NCBI RefSeq assembly: GCF_900250075.1
Contig: NZ_LT977070.1
Span: 3,080,894 to 3,144,893, forward strand
Direction: 5' to 3'
DNA from: Cupriavidus taiwanensis
GTDB lineage: Bacteria; Pseudomonadota; Gammaproteobacteria; Burkholderiales; Burkholderiaceae
Length of the DNA stretch: 64,000 bases
This document shows, one piece after another, positions 1 through 9,820 of the stretch; the stretch's first letter is position 1, and each line of letters starts with the position of its first letter. A model generated the notes under the pieces. The model had not been told where the DNA came from. It saw only the letters and a program-made list of their open reading frames with translations, and made no database searches. A program made the translations under genes and the position numbers.

Positions 1-1411
1 AGCGCGGCCGCGCCATTTCGGGCAGGCCGCATGGCAGGAACTCGCCGTGGCCGGCCTCGGCCATGACCTCGCCCTCGTGCGCCACCACCTTGCCGCGCAC
101 CAGCGTGGTCACCGGCCAGCCGGTCACGCGCAGGCCCTCGTAGGGGGTGTAGTCGACGGCATGGTGCAGCCCCTCATTGCGGATCGTCACTTCGCGCTGC
201 GGATCCCAGATCGCCAGGTCGGCATCGGCGCCGATGGCGATGGTGCCCTTGCGCGGATGCAGGCCGTAGAGCTTGGCCGGGTTGGTCGAGGTCAGCGCGA
301 CGAACTGGTTGACCGAGATGCGGCCGCCCACCACGCCTGCCGAGAACAGCAGCGGCAGCCGCGTCTCGAGTCCGGGGATGCCGTTGGGGATGTACTGGAA
401 CGGGACTTCCTGGCCGCCGGGCTTCTTGCCCTGCGCGTCTTCGTAGCGGAACGGTGCATGGTCGGACGAGAAGATGGTGAAGAGGCCGTCGGCCAGGCCG
501 TCCCAGATCACCTGCTGGTTGCTGCGGTCGCGCGGCGGCGGGCTGCACACGCACTTGGCACCGTGGTAGCCGGGCTGGTCGAGGTCTTCGGCGGTCAGGA
601 ACAGGTACTGCGGGCAGGTCTCGGCAAAGATCTTCATGCCGCGGTTGCGCGCCCAGCGAATCTGCTCGACCGCCTCCTTGCCCGAGACATGGACGATCAG
701 GATCGGCACGTCGACCAGCTCGGAGAAGGTGATGGCGCGGTGCGTGGCCTCGCGCTCGATCGCCATCGGCCGCGCCAGCGCGTGGAACTTCGGCGCGGTA
801 TTGCCGGCCGCCCCGAGCTTGTCGGTGAGCCAGGCGATGCAGTCGGAGTTCTCGGCATGCACCATCACCAGCGCGCCTTCCTGGCGCGCCACCGACAGCA
901 CCTCGAGGATCTCGCGGTCGTTCAGCTTGAGGTCGTCGTAGGTCATGTAGATCTTGAACGACGAATAGCCTTCGCGGATCAGGCCCGGCAGCTCGTCGTT
1001 CAGCACCGCCTCGGTCGGGTCGCCCACGATCAGGTGGAAGGCGTAGTCGACCACCGACTTGCCGCCGGCGCGGCGATGGTAGTCGGCCACCGCGGCGCGC
1101 AGCGAATGGCCCTTCTCCTGCGCGGCGAAGGGAATCACGGTGGTGGTGCCGCCGCACGCCGCCGAGACCGAGCCGGTGCGGAAGTCATCCGCCATGCGCA
1201 GGCCGTCCGGCATCGGCTGGTCCAGGTGGCAGTGCGCATCGACGCCGCCGGGCAGCACCAGCTTGCCGCCGGCGTCGATCACCTGCGCGGCCTCGCCCAG
1301 GTCGTGGCCAAGCTGCACGATGCGGCCGCCGGCGATGCCGATATCGCATTGCATGGTGTCGCTGGCGGTGACGACGGTGCCGTTGCGGATGATGAGGTCG
1401 AACTGTTTCAC
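1..1411 (-). CDS. hydA: Dihydropyrimidinase (D-hydantoinase), 3' end cut by window edge
   Basis: Cyclic amidohydrolase that opens the ring of dihydropyrimidines or 5-substituted hydantoins. The predicted start is a GTG at 1411 giving MKQFDLIIRNGTVV, and 470 codons are present before the window edge, so the last few residues are missing. Visible metal-site features are an HxH pair at residues 60 and 62 in the DAHCHLDQP segment, Lys153 in SFKIYMTY (the lysine that is carbamylated in this family), and His185 in VMVHAEN. No good ribosome-binding site precedes the GTG. The MHS-type transporter gene lies 40 bp upstream on the same strand, so the two probably form one uptake-and-hydrolysis operon for a pyrimidine, hydantoin or related cyclic amide. 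The exact substrate is not readable from sequence. Confidence 0.88.
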   Translation of the reverse strand, partial: MKQFDLIIRNGTVVTASDTMQCDIGIAGGRIVQLGHDLGEAAQVIDAGGKLVLPGGVDAHCHLDQPMPDGLRMADDFRTGSVSAACGGTTTVIPFAAQEKGHSLRAAVADYHRRAGGKSVVDYAFHLIVGDPTEAVLNDELPGLIREGYSSFKIYMTYDDLKLNDREILEVLSVARQEGALVMVHAENSDCIAWLTDKLGAAGNTAPKFHALARPMAIEREATHRAITFSELVDVPILIVHVSGKEAVEQIRWARNRGMKIFAETCPQYLFLTAEDLDQPGYHGAKCVCSPPPRDRSNQQVIWDGLADGLFTIFSSDHAPFRYEDAQGKKPGGQEVPFQYIPNGIPGLETRLPLLFSAGVVGGRISVNQFVALTSTNPAKLYGLHPRKGTIAIGADADLAIWDPQREVTIRNEGLHHAVDYTPYEGLRVTGWPVTTLVRGKVVAHEGEVMAEAGHGEFLPCGLPEMARPR

Positions 1412-1451
1412 GGTACGGTTTGGTTGTGAGGACAAGGAGAGCGGCCGCGCT

Positions 1452-2780
1452 TCAGCGGTCGGCGTCGGACAGGTGCATGCGCGCGGTTTCACGCGCCGCG
1501 AACGCCGCCACCGCGATCAGCGCGCACACCGCTGCCAGGTAGAGCGCCACCGGCATGGTGTTGCCGAAGCGGTCGAGCAGGCCGACGGCGATCAGCGGAG
1601 CGAGCGCGCCGCCGAACACGCCGGCGAACTGGAAGCCGAGCGAGGCACCGGTGACGCGCACCCGGGTGGCGAACAGCTCGGGCAGGAACGAGGCCAGCGG
1701 CGAGAACATGAACGACACCAGCACCATGCCGACGAACGAGGCCAGCATGATCAGCGCCGGGCTGCCGGTCTTGACCATGGCGAAGAACACGAACGCCCAC
1801 ACCGCGCCGCCGATGCCGCCGATCATCAGCACCGGGCGGCGGCCGATACGGTCAGCCAGCAGGCCGGCGATCGGGATGAACAGGATCTGCGCCACCGCGC
1901 CCAGCAGCACGGCATTGAGCGCGATGCTCTTGGGCAGGCCCAGCTTGGTCGGCACGAAATACAGCAGGAACAGCGTGAACACGTAGAAGGCAATGTCGCC
2001 GCCCAGCCGTGCGCCGAACGCAATCAGCAGCTGCTTCTTGTAGTTGCGCAGCACTTCCATGATGGGAGCGCGCGCTTCGGCATGCGATTCCTCCAGCTTC
2101 TCGAACATGCCGGATTCGCGCACGTTGGAACGGATATACAGTCCGACGCCGACCAGCAGCGCCGACAGCAGGAACGGCACGCGCCAGCCCCAGCTGAGGA
2201 AGGCTTCTTCGGATAGCTGCCACGTCACCAGCGCAAAGATGCCGTTGGCCAGCAACAATCCGATCGGCGCCGCCAGCTGCACCAGGCTGCCGAGGATGCC
2301 GCGCCGCTTACCTTCGGGATCGAGTTCGTTGACCATGATCGCGGCCCCGCCCCACTCCCCGCCCAGCGCCAGGCCCTGCACCACGCGCAGCAGCACCAGC
2401 AGCAGCGGCGCCAGCGCGCCGGCCGCGGCATAGGTCGGCAGCAGGCCGATGCCGAAGGTGGCCAGGCCCATCATCAGCAGCGTGATGATCAGGATCGACT
2501 TGCGGCCCATCTTGTCGCCGTAGTGGCCGAAGATGGCCGCGCCCAGCGGCCGCGCCACGAACGCGACGCCATAGCTGGCGAAGGACAGCAGCGTCGCGGT
2601 CAGCGGATCGCTCTGCGGGAAGAACAGCTTGGGGAAGACCAGCGCGGCGGCCGATCCGTAGATGAAATGGTCGTAGAACTCGAGCGTGGTGCCGGCCAGG
2701 CTGGCCCCGGCGACGCGCGCGACTGACTGTTTGCTGGCCGACGTGCCCTTTTCCGCCGCGTCGATGCTGACTGCTTGCAT
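1452..2780 (-). CDS. MFS transporter, metabolite:H+ symporter (MHS) family
   Basis: Predicted 442-residue inner-membrane proton symporter with about 12 hydrophobic segments. The N-terminal half has the MHS-family signature: an FYDHFIYG segment in the first helix, then the loop 2-3 motif GHYGDKMGRKS; the repeat in the second half is DRIGRRPVLM. I chose the ATG at 2780 (MQAVSIDAAEKG) because GGAGG sits 7 bases upstream; a longer frame to 2909 lacks such a site. The dihydropyrimidinase gene follows after 40 bp, so the likely cargo is a cyclic ureide or other organic acid that feeds that enzyme. This is context inference; MHS proteins carry many substrates. Confidence 0.85.
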   Translation of the reverse strand: MQAVSIDAAEKGTSASKQSVARVAGASLAGTTLEFYDHFIYGSAAALVFPKLFFPQSDPLTATLLSFASYGVAFVARPLGAAIFGHYGDKMGRKSILIITLLMMGLATFGIGLLPTYAAAGALAPLLLVLLRVVQGLALGGEWGGAAIMVNELDPEGKRRGILGSLVQLAAPIGLLLANGIFALVTWQLSEEAFLSWGWRVPFLLSALLVGVGLYIRSNVRESGMFEKLEESHAEARAPIMEVLRNYKKQLLIAFGARLGGDIAFYVFTLFLLYFVPTKLGLPKSIALNAVLLGAVAQILFIPIAGLLADRIGRRPVLMIGGIGGAVWAFVFFAMVKTGSPALIMLASFVGMVLVSFMFSPLASFLPELFATRVRVTGASLGFQFAGVFGGALAPLIAVGLLDRFGNTMPVALYLAAVCALIAVAAFAARETARMHLSDADR

Positions 2781-3048
2781 GGTGGTCCTCCAATGGTCCC
2801 TGGCCTGCCCGCTGCGCACCGGTCGCCGGATGCGCGCTGGGTTGTCTCCGGACGGGCATGCGTGTGCCTCGTCTTTGCTCAGTACATTAGGCCATAAACC
2901 GCCATACAATCAAGAGAAATATTGTTTGTCAGAAATGGTGCATATGCATGCTGGAATTTGGTGCGATGCACTAAAGCGGCACCGTCCCCCACATGGCGGC
3001 ACCGAGTTCGGGTAAACACCTACCCCTCTCCGCCAGCGCGTGCGGACG
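2781..3048. other. Intergenic region upstream of the MHS transporter gene
   Basis: With the adjoining purM terminator this makes about 330 bp without a gene between purM and the transporter. The part nearest the transporter (about 2880-2950) is AT-richer than its surroundings and contains the 10-base palindrome TGCATATGCA near 2939-2948, so the transporter promoter and possibly an operator lie here. I could not fix a convincing -35/-10 pair. Near 3019-3038 there is a degenerate half of the REP-like palindrome found elsewhere in the window. Confidence 0.4.
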
Positions 3049-3087
3049 AAAAAAAACGGCGCATGCCCGAAGGCATGCGCCGTTTTC
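3049..3087 (-). terminator. Bidirectional-looking terminator after purM
   Basis: The arms CGGCGCATGC and GCATGCGCCG form a 10-bp perfect stem around CCGAAG. An A tract precedes it and a T run follows, so it can work in both directions. It sits 26 bp past the purM stop codon and separates purM from the transporter gene. Confidence 0.85.
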
Positions 3088-3113
3088 TGTATGCGTGAAA
3101 CGCTGAGTTCGCG

Positions 3114-4166
<1,053 letters not shown>

Positions 4167-4264
4167 GGGAACCTGCTTGTCCTGGAGGAAATAAAGTGAG
4201 GAATTCGGCTCTCGGGCCACCGTCGCCTCCGTCGCTTGGCATCGGAAGGCGGGCGCGAGTCCAG

Positions 4265-4270
4265 TAGAAT
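4265..4270 (+). promoter_or_regulatory. Possible -10 box for the perM-hda unit
   Basis: TAGAAT stands 88 bp before the perM-like ATG in the divergent gap with purM. The best -35 lookalike (TTGGCA, 4236-4241) is 23 bp away, which is too far, so this is a weak call. The same hexamer occurs before several other genes in the window. Confidence 0.25.
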
Positions 4271-4357
4271 CGCAATTTTAACGGATAGAGGCCCCCCGCT
4301 TCCAGTTTCCGGCGAGATCGCGCCGCAAACGGCGCTGCCGCCCCCTCCCAACCCTTG

Positions 4358-5428
4358 ATGAATGCCCCGCTGTTGAACCAAGAGGCCAAGCGCATCCTGC
4401 TGTGGATCGTCGTGGCCGTGGCGCTGTTCGCCGCCATCCTCGCGCTGGCGCCGGTGCTGACGCCGTTCCTGTTCGCATTCATCTTCGCCTATATCCTGAA
4501 CCCCGGCGTCGACTGGCTGCAGCGCCGCCGGGTGCCGCGCGCGATCGGCGTGACGCTGATGATCCTGCTGCTGACGGTGGTCTGCGTGATGCTGGTGCTG
4601 CTGCTGATCGCGGTGCTCCAGCGCGAGATCCCGCAGGTGCGCGAGCAGTTGCCGATCCTGCTGAAGAAGCTCAATTCGGTGGTGTCGCCGCGGCTGGCCG
4701 AGTTCGGCGTGCGCGTGCGCTTCGACTTCCCCGGACTGCGCAACATGATGTCGGACCGCTTCGCCGCCAGCCCGGAAGACCTGCTGGTGGTGCTGCTGAA
4801 CTACGTCAAGATGTCGGGTTCGGCGCTGATCACGGTGGCGGGCATCGTCTTCATCGTGCCCATCGTCATGTTCTACCTGATGATGGACTGGCACATGGTG
4901 ATGCGCCGCATCGAGGGCGTGGTGCCGCGCCGCTGGGTGCCCAAGGTGCGCGAGCTGACCAACGAGACCGACGCGCTGCTGTCGCAATACCTGCGCGGCC
5001 AGATCCTGGTGATGGTGATCCTGGCGGCGATCTACTCGATCGGTCTTACCATCGCCGGCTTCGATATCGGCGTGCCGGTCGGGGTCTTCACCGGGCTGGC
5101 GGTGTTTATCCCGTATATTGGCTTCGGCGTCGGCCTGGTGATGGCGATCCTGGCCGCGCTGCTGCAGTTCGGCAACTGGTACGGACTGGCGGCGGTGGCG
5201 GTGGTCTACGGCTTCGGCCAGTTCATCGAGAGCTTCTACCTGACGCCAAGGCTGGTCGGCGAGCGCATCGGCCTGCACCCGCTGGTGGTGATCTTCGCGC
5301 TGCTCGCCTTCGGCCAGCTGTTCGGCTTCTTCGGCGTGCTGCTGGCGCTGCCGACCTGCGCCGTGCTGCTGGTGGGGGCGCGCCAGCTGCGGCGGGTTTA
5401 CCTGGCCAGCGATCTCTATCGAAAATAA
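4358..5428 (+). CDS. AI-2E family transporter / PerM-like permease
   Basis: Predicted polytopic inner-membrane protein of 356 residues with about eight hydrophobic segments. There are two near the N-terminus (about 15-50), one near 58-85, a soluble stretch at about 90-145, then a C-terminal bundle. The family-typical block NETDALLSQYLRGQ is followed by a Gly-rich PYIGFGVG and a QFIESFYLTPRLVGERIGLHP segment. The family (YdiK/PerM/TqsA) is broadly assigned to small-molecule or ion efflux and no substrate can be read here. ATG at 4358 is preceded by an in-frame TTG, which I rejected. hda starts 63 bp downstream; a perM-type gene beside hda is common in proteobacteria. Confidence 0.88.
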   Translation: MNAPLLNQEAKRILLWIVVAVALFAAILALAPVLTPFLFAFIFAYILNPGVDWLQRRRVPRAIGVTLMILLLTVVCVMLVLLLIAVLQREIPQVREQLPILLKKLNSVVSPRLAEFGVRVRFDFPGLRNMMSDRFAASPEDLLVVLLNYVKMSGSALITVAGIVFIVPIVMFYLMMDWHMVMRRIEGVVPRRWVPKVRELTNETDALLSQYLRGQILVMVILAAIYSIGLTIAGFDIGVPVGVFTGLAVFIPYIGFGVGLVMAILAALLQFGNWYGLAAVAVVYGFGQFIESFYLTPRLVGERIGLHPLVVIFALLAFGQLFGFFGVLLALPTCAVLLVGARQLRRVYLASDLYRK

Positions 5429-5491
5429 CGGCTGGCGCCCGCTACCCGCTGCTGCCCGCTCCACGAATCTAGCCGAAGTTAGCCATACGTC

Positions 5492-6199
5492 ATGTCCCCG
5501 CGTCCCAAGCAATTGTCGCTCGAGCTGGGCAGCCCGCCGCCTTCGACCTTCGAGAATTTCGTGGTGGCGTCCAACCGCGAGGCGGTGCAGCGGCTGCGCG
5601 AATTGCCGCCCGCGCTCGCGCAGGAGCACGCCAGCGACCGCCTGATCTACCTGTGGGGCGAGGTCGGCTGCGGCCGCACCCATCTGCTGCATGCGGTGTG
5701 CGAGGCCGGGCCGCAGCACGGCATCCGCTGCCGCTACCTGAGCCCGCACCATCCGCTGTCCGATTTCCTGTTCGACCCCTGGTGCCAGCTCTACACCGTC
5801 GATGACGTCGAGCTGCTCGACGAAGCGCGCCAGATCGCGGTGTTCTCGCTCTACAACGAGGTGCGCGCGCACGGGCGCACCGCGCTGGTGGTGGCGGGCG
5901 GCCTGGCGCCGCGCGCGATGCCGGTGCGCGAGGACCTGCGCACGCGGCTGGGCTGGGGCCTGGTGTACCAGGTCGCGCCGTTGTCCGACGACGACAAGAA
6001 GGCCGCCGTGCTCCATGCGGCACGCGAGCGCGGCCTGCAGCTGTCGCCCGAGATCACGCACTGGCTGGTGACGCGGCATTACCGCGACATGCCCAGCCTG
6101 ATGGCGCTGCTGGATGCGCTCGACACCTATTCGCTCGAACGCAAGCGGCCGGTCACGCTGCCGCTGCTGCGCGAGATGTTCGCCGAATTCCGGGATTAG
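5492..6199 (+). CDS. hda: DnaA regulatory inactivator Hda
   Basis: AAA+ protein related to DnaA that, with the DNA-loaded sliding clamp, stimulates hydrolysis of DnaA-bound ATP and so prevents re-initiation of replication. The 235-residue product has a clamp-binding motif at the extreme N-terminus (QLSLEL, residues 7-12), a DnaA-like Walker A at 56-64 (GEVGCGRTH) and a DDVELLD Walker B region. It lacks the DnaA helix-turn-helix, as expected for Hda. The Walker A reads GRTH rather than GKT, which is normal for Hda. It lies between the permease and the HAD hydrolase on the same strand. Confidence 0.93.
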   Translation: MSPRPKQLSLELGSPPPSTFENFVVASNREAVQRLRELPPALAQEHASDRLIYLWGEVGCGRTHLLHAVCEAGPQHGIRCRYLSPHHPLSDFLFDPWCQLYTVDDVELLDEARQIAVFSLYNEVRAHGRTALVVAGGLAPRAMPVREDLRTRLGWGLVYQVAPLSDDDKKAAVLHAARERGLQLSPEITHWLVTRHYRDMPSLMALLDALDTYSLERKRPVTLPLLREMFAEFRD

Positions 6200-6262
6200 A
6201 CGGCGGCCCCGGCACCGCATGCTCCCCTCCCCCCATCCTGCCTTCAGGTAAAATCGCCGCCC

Positions 6263-6937
6263 ATGAATCTGGCACTCTTTGACCTCGACCACACCCTGAT
6301 CCCGACCGACAGCGACCATGAATGGGGCCGCTTCCTGGTCCGCCTGGGCGTCGTCGACGAGGTAATCTACCGGCAGAAGAACGACGAGTTCTACGGCCAC
6401 TACAAGGCCGGCACGCTCGATATCCAGGCCTTCCTGCGCTTCGCGCTGGCGCCGCTGGCGGCCAATCCGCGCGACCGGCTCGATGCCATGCGGGTGCGCT
6501 TCATGCACGAGGTGATCGACCCGGTGATCACGCCACAGGCGCGCGCGCTGGTCTACAAGCACCTCGAAGCCGGCGACCTGTGCGCCGTGGTCACCGCCAC
6601 CAACAGCTTCGTCACCGCGCCGATCGCCGCCGCCTTCGGCATCAAGCACCTGATCGCGACCGAGCCGGCCACCGTCGATGGCAAGCCCGAGAGCCAGTTC
6701 ACCGGCGAGGTTGAGGGCGTGCCCAGCTTCCGCGAAGGCAAGATCACCCGCGTCGAAGCCTGGCTCAAGGCCCAGGGCGCGGGCTGGGACAACTTCGAGA
6801 CCACCACTTTCTACAGCGACTCGGCCAACGACCTGCCCCTGCTGGAGAAGGTCACCGAGCCGATCGCCACCAACCCGGACGATCGCCTGCGCCACCACGC
6901 CGCCGCGGCCGGCTGGCGCATCATGGATCTGTTCTGA
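6263..6937 (+). CDS. HAD-superfamily subfamily IB hydrolase (SerB-like)
   Basis: Cytoplasmic phosphatase of 224 residues. HAD motif I is at the N-terminus (DLDHTLIPTDSDHEW, nucleophile Asp8), motif II is in the TATNSF block, and motif III is DSANDLPLL near residue 190. The large helical cap between motifs I and II fits subfamily IB, which includes phosphoserine phosphatase-like enzymes. This branch, encoded next to pcnB in beta-proteobacteria, is usually annotated only as hydrolase, so I do not assign SerB. A TAAAAT hexamer about 10 bp before the ATG may be a -10 box with a very short leader. The stop codon lies one base before the pcnB start, so the two genes are coupled. Confidence 0.88.
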   Translation: MNLALFDLDHTLIPTDSDHEWGRFLVRLGVVDEVIYRQKNDEFYGHYKAGTLDIQAFLRFALAPLAANPRDRLDAMRVRFMHEVIDPVITPQARALVYKHLEAGDLCAVVTATNSFVTAPIAAAFGIKHLIATEPATVDGKPESQFTGEVEGVPSFREGKITRVEAWLKAQGAGWDNFETTTFYSDSANDLPLLEKVTEPIATNPDDRLRHHAAAAGWRIMDLF

Positions 6938-6938
6938 C

Positions 6939-8480
6939 GTGATCAAGAAGCTCATTACCCGGCTGCTGGGCAAACCCGGCCCCAAGCAGCGCCGTACCGG
7001 CCGCGCCCATACGCCGCGCATCGTCAACGTGGACGAGCACCAGATCGACCCCACGCTGCTGTCGCGCAATGCCGTCAAGGTCACCTCCACGCTGCAGCAG
7101 GCCGGCTACCAGGCCTATATCGTCGGCGGCGCCGTGCGCGACCTGCTGCTCGGCATCAAGCCCAAGGACTTCGACGTCGCCACCAATGCCACGCCCGAGC
7201 AGGTGCAGTCGCTGTTCCGGCGCTCGCGCATCATCGGCCGGCGCTTCCAGATCGTGCACGTGACCTTCTACGGCGGGCGCGAGCAGGAAATCATCGAGGT
7301 CTCGACCTTCCGTGCGCTGGTCGACGCCATCGCCAGCGAGACCCTGCCCGAAGGCCGCCGCCTGAAGCGTGCCGAGCTCGACAGCAAGACCCATGCGATC
7401 GACGCCTCGGGCCGCGTGCTGCGCGACAACGTGTGGGGCTCGCAGGCCGAAGACGCGGAACGCCGCGACTTCACCATCAACGCGATGTACTACGACCCGG
7501 CCGCGCAGACCGTGCATGACTACCATCACGGCATGGAAGACATCCGCGCGCGCCTGCTGCGCATGATCGGCGACCCGGCCACGCGCTATCGCGAAGACCC
7601 GGTGCGGATGCTGCGCGTGGTGCGCTTCGCCGCCAAGACCGGCTTCGATATCGACGAGGCCACGCGCCTGCCGATCGCCGGCCTGGCCGAACTGATCCAC
7701 AACGTGCCGAGCGCGCGCCTGTTCGACGAGATGCTCAAGCTGCTGATGTCCGGCCACGCCTGGGCCTCGCTGCAGGAGCTGCGCAAGGCCGGCCTGCACA
7801 AGGGCCTGCTGCCGCTGCTGGACGTGGCGCTGGAGCAACCCATGGGCCAGCGCTTCGTGCAGCTGGCGCTGGACAACACCGACCGCCGCGTGCAGGCCGG
7901 CAAGCCGGTGTCGCCGGGCTTCCTGTTCGCCGCGCTGCTGTGGCACCACGTGCTGCAGCGCTGGAACAAGCTGCGCGACGAGGGCGAGCACGCCATCGCC
8001 GCGCTCAACGCCGCCATGGACACGGTGCTGGAAAAGCAGACCGGCCAGCTCGCGATCCAGCGCCGCTTTGTCACCGACATGCGCGATATCTGGGGCATGC
8101 AGCCGCGCTTCGAAAAGCGCGTCGGCCGCATGCCGTTCCGGCTGCTGGAATCGCCGCGCTTCCGCGCCGGCTACGATTTCCTGGCGCTGCGCTGCCAGTC
8201 GGGCGAGCTGCCGGAAGAGCTGGCCGCCTGGTGGAATGATTTCCAGAACGCCGAGCCGCATGAGCGCGAAGACCTGATCGACGCGGTGCGCAGCGCGCGC
8301 GGCCAGGGTGGCGGCCAGGCTGGCGGCCAAGGTAGCGCCCAGGGTGCGGAAGGCGAAGGCCCGGCCCGCAAGAAGCGCCGCCGGCGCGGTCCGCGGAAAT
8401 CGGATAAAGTTTCTTCCCGGAGCGACTCGGACGCGGGCGAGGCAGCACATGCCGGCCCCGGCCAGCCGGAGGAAACGTAA
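6939..8480 (+). CDS. pcnB: Poly(A) polymerase I
   Basis: Adds 3' poly(A) tails to RNA and promotes decay; it also affects plasmid copy number through antisense RNA turnover. I chose the GTG at 6939 (VIKKLITRLLGKPG), one base after the previous stop, giving 513 residues. The class II nucleotidyltransferase core is clear: GGAVRD at 63-68, catalytic DFD at 77-79, the RRSRIIGRRFQIVHV block, then RRDFTINAMYYDP. The basic C-terminal tail (KKRRRRGPRKSDK) is typical of PcnB rather than of CCA-adding enzyme. Before it lies a short Gly/Gln-rich linker (RGQGGGQAGGQGSAQG). folK begins on the next base after the stop codon. Confidence 0.94.
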   Translation: MIKKLITRLLGKPGPKQRRTGRAHTPRIVNVDEHQIDPTLLSRNAVKVTSTLQQAGYQAYIVGGAVRDLLLGIKPKDFDVATNATPEQVQSLFRRSRIIGRRFQIVHVTFYGGREQEIIEVSTFRALVDAIASETLPEGRRLKRAELDSKTHAIDASGRVLRDNVWGSQAEDAERRDFTINAMYYDPAAQTVHDYHHGMEDIRARLLRMIGDPATRYREDPVRMLRVVRFAAKTGFDIDEATRLPIAGLAELIHNVPSARLFDEMLKLLMSGHAWASLQELRKAGLHKGLLPLLDVALEQPMGQRFVQLALDNTDRRVQAGKPVSPGFLFAALLWHHVLQRWNKLRDEGEHAIAALNAAMDTVLEKQTGQLAIQRRFVTDMRDIWGMQPRFEKRVGRMPFRLLESPRFRAGYDFLALRCQSGELPEELAAWWNDFQNAEPHEREDLIDAVRSARGQGGGQAGGQGSAQGAEGEGPARKKRRRRGPRKSDKVSSRSDSDAGEAAHAGPGQPEET

Positions 8481-9020
8481 ATGACTCTCGCCTTCATCGG
8501 CATCGGCGCAAATATTGGCGATGCCCGCCAGGCCATCAAGGACGCCATCGTGTGCCTGGCCCAGCAGGTCGGCATCACGGTGCTGGCGCGTTCCTCGCTC
8601 TATCGCACCGCGCCGGTCGATGCCGGCGGCGACGATTACTACAACGCGGTGGTCAAGGTGCAGACCTCGTTCACCGCATCGCAGCTGCTGCGCATCTGCC
8701 ACCACATCGAAGACCAGTTCGGCCGCGAGCGCCCGTTCCGCAACGCGCCGCGCACGCTGGACCTGGACCTGCTGCTGTTCGGCGACGAACAGCACGACCA
8801 CGAGCACCTGACCGTGCCGCACCCGCGCCTGACCGAGCGTGCCTTCACGCTGGTGCCGCTGCTGGAGCTGGACGCCGCGCTGGCGATCCCGGGGCGGGGC
8901 CGCGCCGCCGACTACCTGGCCGGCGTGGGCGCGCAGCGCATCGAGAAGGTTTCCACCTGCAAGTGCCTGCGCATGCAGGCCGCCGCCGGCGAGCCCGACC
9001 GTGGCGGCACCCCCGGCTGA
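8481..9020 (+). CDS. folK: 2-amino-4-hydroxy-6-hydroxymethyldihydropteridine pyrophosphokinase
   Basis: Transfers pyrophosphate from ATP to 6-hydroxymethyl-7,8-dihydropterin in folate synthesis. The 179-residue protein begins FIGIGANIGDARQ, has the YRTAPV and DYYNAVV blocks, and carries the signature ERPFRNAPRTLDLDLLLFGD with the metal-binding aspartates, followed by PHPRLTERAFTLVPL. The ATG directly abuts the pcnB stop, so translation is likely coupled. The aminodeoxychorismate synthase fusion at 12-14 kb supplies the other folate precursor. Confidence 0.96.
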   Translation: MTLAFIGIGANIGDARQAIKDAIVCLAQQVGITVLARSSLYRTAPVDAGGDDYYNAVVKVQTSFTASQLLRICHHIEDQFGRERPFRNAPRTLDLDLLLFGDEQHDHEHLTVPHPRLTERAFTLVPLLELDAALAIPGRGRAADYLAGVGAQRIEKVSTCKCLRMQAAAGEPDRGGTPG

Positions 9021-9076
9021 GCCCGCCCGGCAGCGCCCGCGGCGCTGCCATCCTCCACACTGACGCCCGGAGCGCC

Positions 9077-9718
9077 ATGCTCGATCACCTGCGCCGCATT
9101 GTCGTCGAAGGCCCCGTCGGATCCGGCAAGACCTCGCTGGCCCAGCGCCTGGCGCGCACGCTGCAGGCGCAGGAACTGCCCGACCACGCGCGCCGCAGCC
9201 CGTTTCTCGAGCCGTTCTACCGCGACCCCGCGCGCCATGCGCTGGCGCTGCAGCTGTGGTGCCTGACCCAGCGCGCGGTGCAGCTGCAGCAGTGGCAGGC
9301 GGGCGTCGCCTCGGGCCAGCGCATGGTCAGCAACTTCCTGATCGCCAAAGACCGCCTGCATGCCGCGCTGACGCTGTCCGAGGACGAACTGGCGCTGTAC
9401 GACGCCATCGCCGCGCGGCTGGCGCTGCCGCCGCAACGCGCCGACCTGGTGATCGTGCTGCAGGCAACCCCCTCGCTCTTGCGCGAGCGCATCGTGCGCC
9501 GTGGCGAGCCCGGCGAGGCCGGCATCGACGAACACTACCTGCAGCGCCTGGCCGGCGCCTATGGCGAACTGTTCCACCGCTACGACGACGCCCCGGTGCT
9601 GGTGGTCGACACCGCCCACTTCAATCCGGTGGACAATGACGACGATTTCCGTACACTACTGTCGCGCATCGAAAACATGCGCGGCCGCAAGGCCTTTCTC
9701 AATCTCGCCGCGCCCTGA
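9077..9718 (+). CDS. Deoxynucleoside kinase (deoxyadenosine/deoxyguanosine kinase type)
   Basis: Phosphorylates deoxynucleosides in the salvage pathway. The 213-residue protein opens with a P-loop (EGPVGSGKT, residues 11-19), followed by LEPFYRDP, the FLEPFY-type substrate loop. The central SNFLIAKDRLHA block carries the conserved DR, and RIVRRGEPGEAGID resembles the LID region. A dNK gene between folK and panB is a recurrent arrangement in beta-proteobacteria. The specific base preference cannot be told from sequence by eye. It starts 56 bp after folK and panB follows after about 100 bp. Confidence 0.88.
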   Translation: MLDHLRRIVVEGPVGSGKTSLAQRLARTLQAQELPDHARRSPFLEPFYRDPARHALALQLWCLTQRAVQLQQWQAGVASGQRMVSNFLIAKDRLHAALTLSEDELALYDAIAARLALPPQRADLVIVLQATPSLLRERIVRRGEPGEAGIDEHYLQRLAGAYGELFHRYDDAPVLVVDTAHFNPVDNDDDFRTLLSRIENMRGRKAFLNLAAP

Positions 9719-9820
9719 CAGGCATCCTCGCCTGCCAGACACAACACAATAACGACGGCTGTCGTTGCCGTGCGGGCAGCCCTCCCGGCACCGGCAAGGC
9801 CGTCCTACACGGGCACTGCC

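Noticed and set aside
8300..8350. Short GGCCAGG/GGCGGCCA tandem-like repeats
   Set aside because: They encode the Gly/Gln linker before the basic tail of poly(A) polymerase, so they are a coding low-complexity stretch rather than a repeat element.
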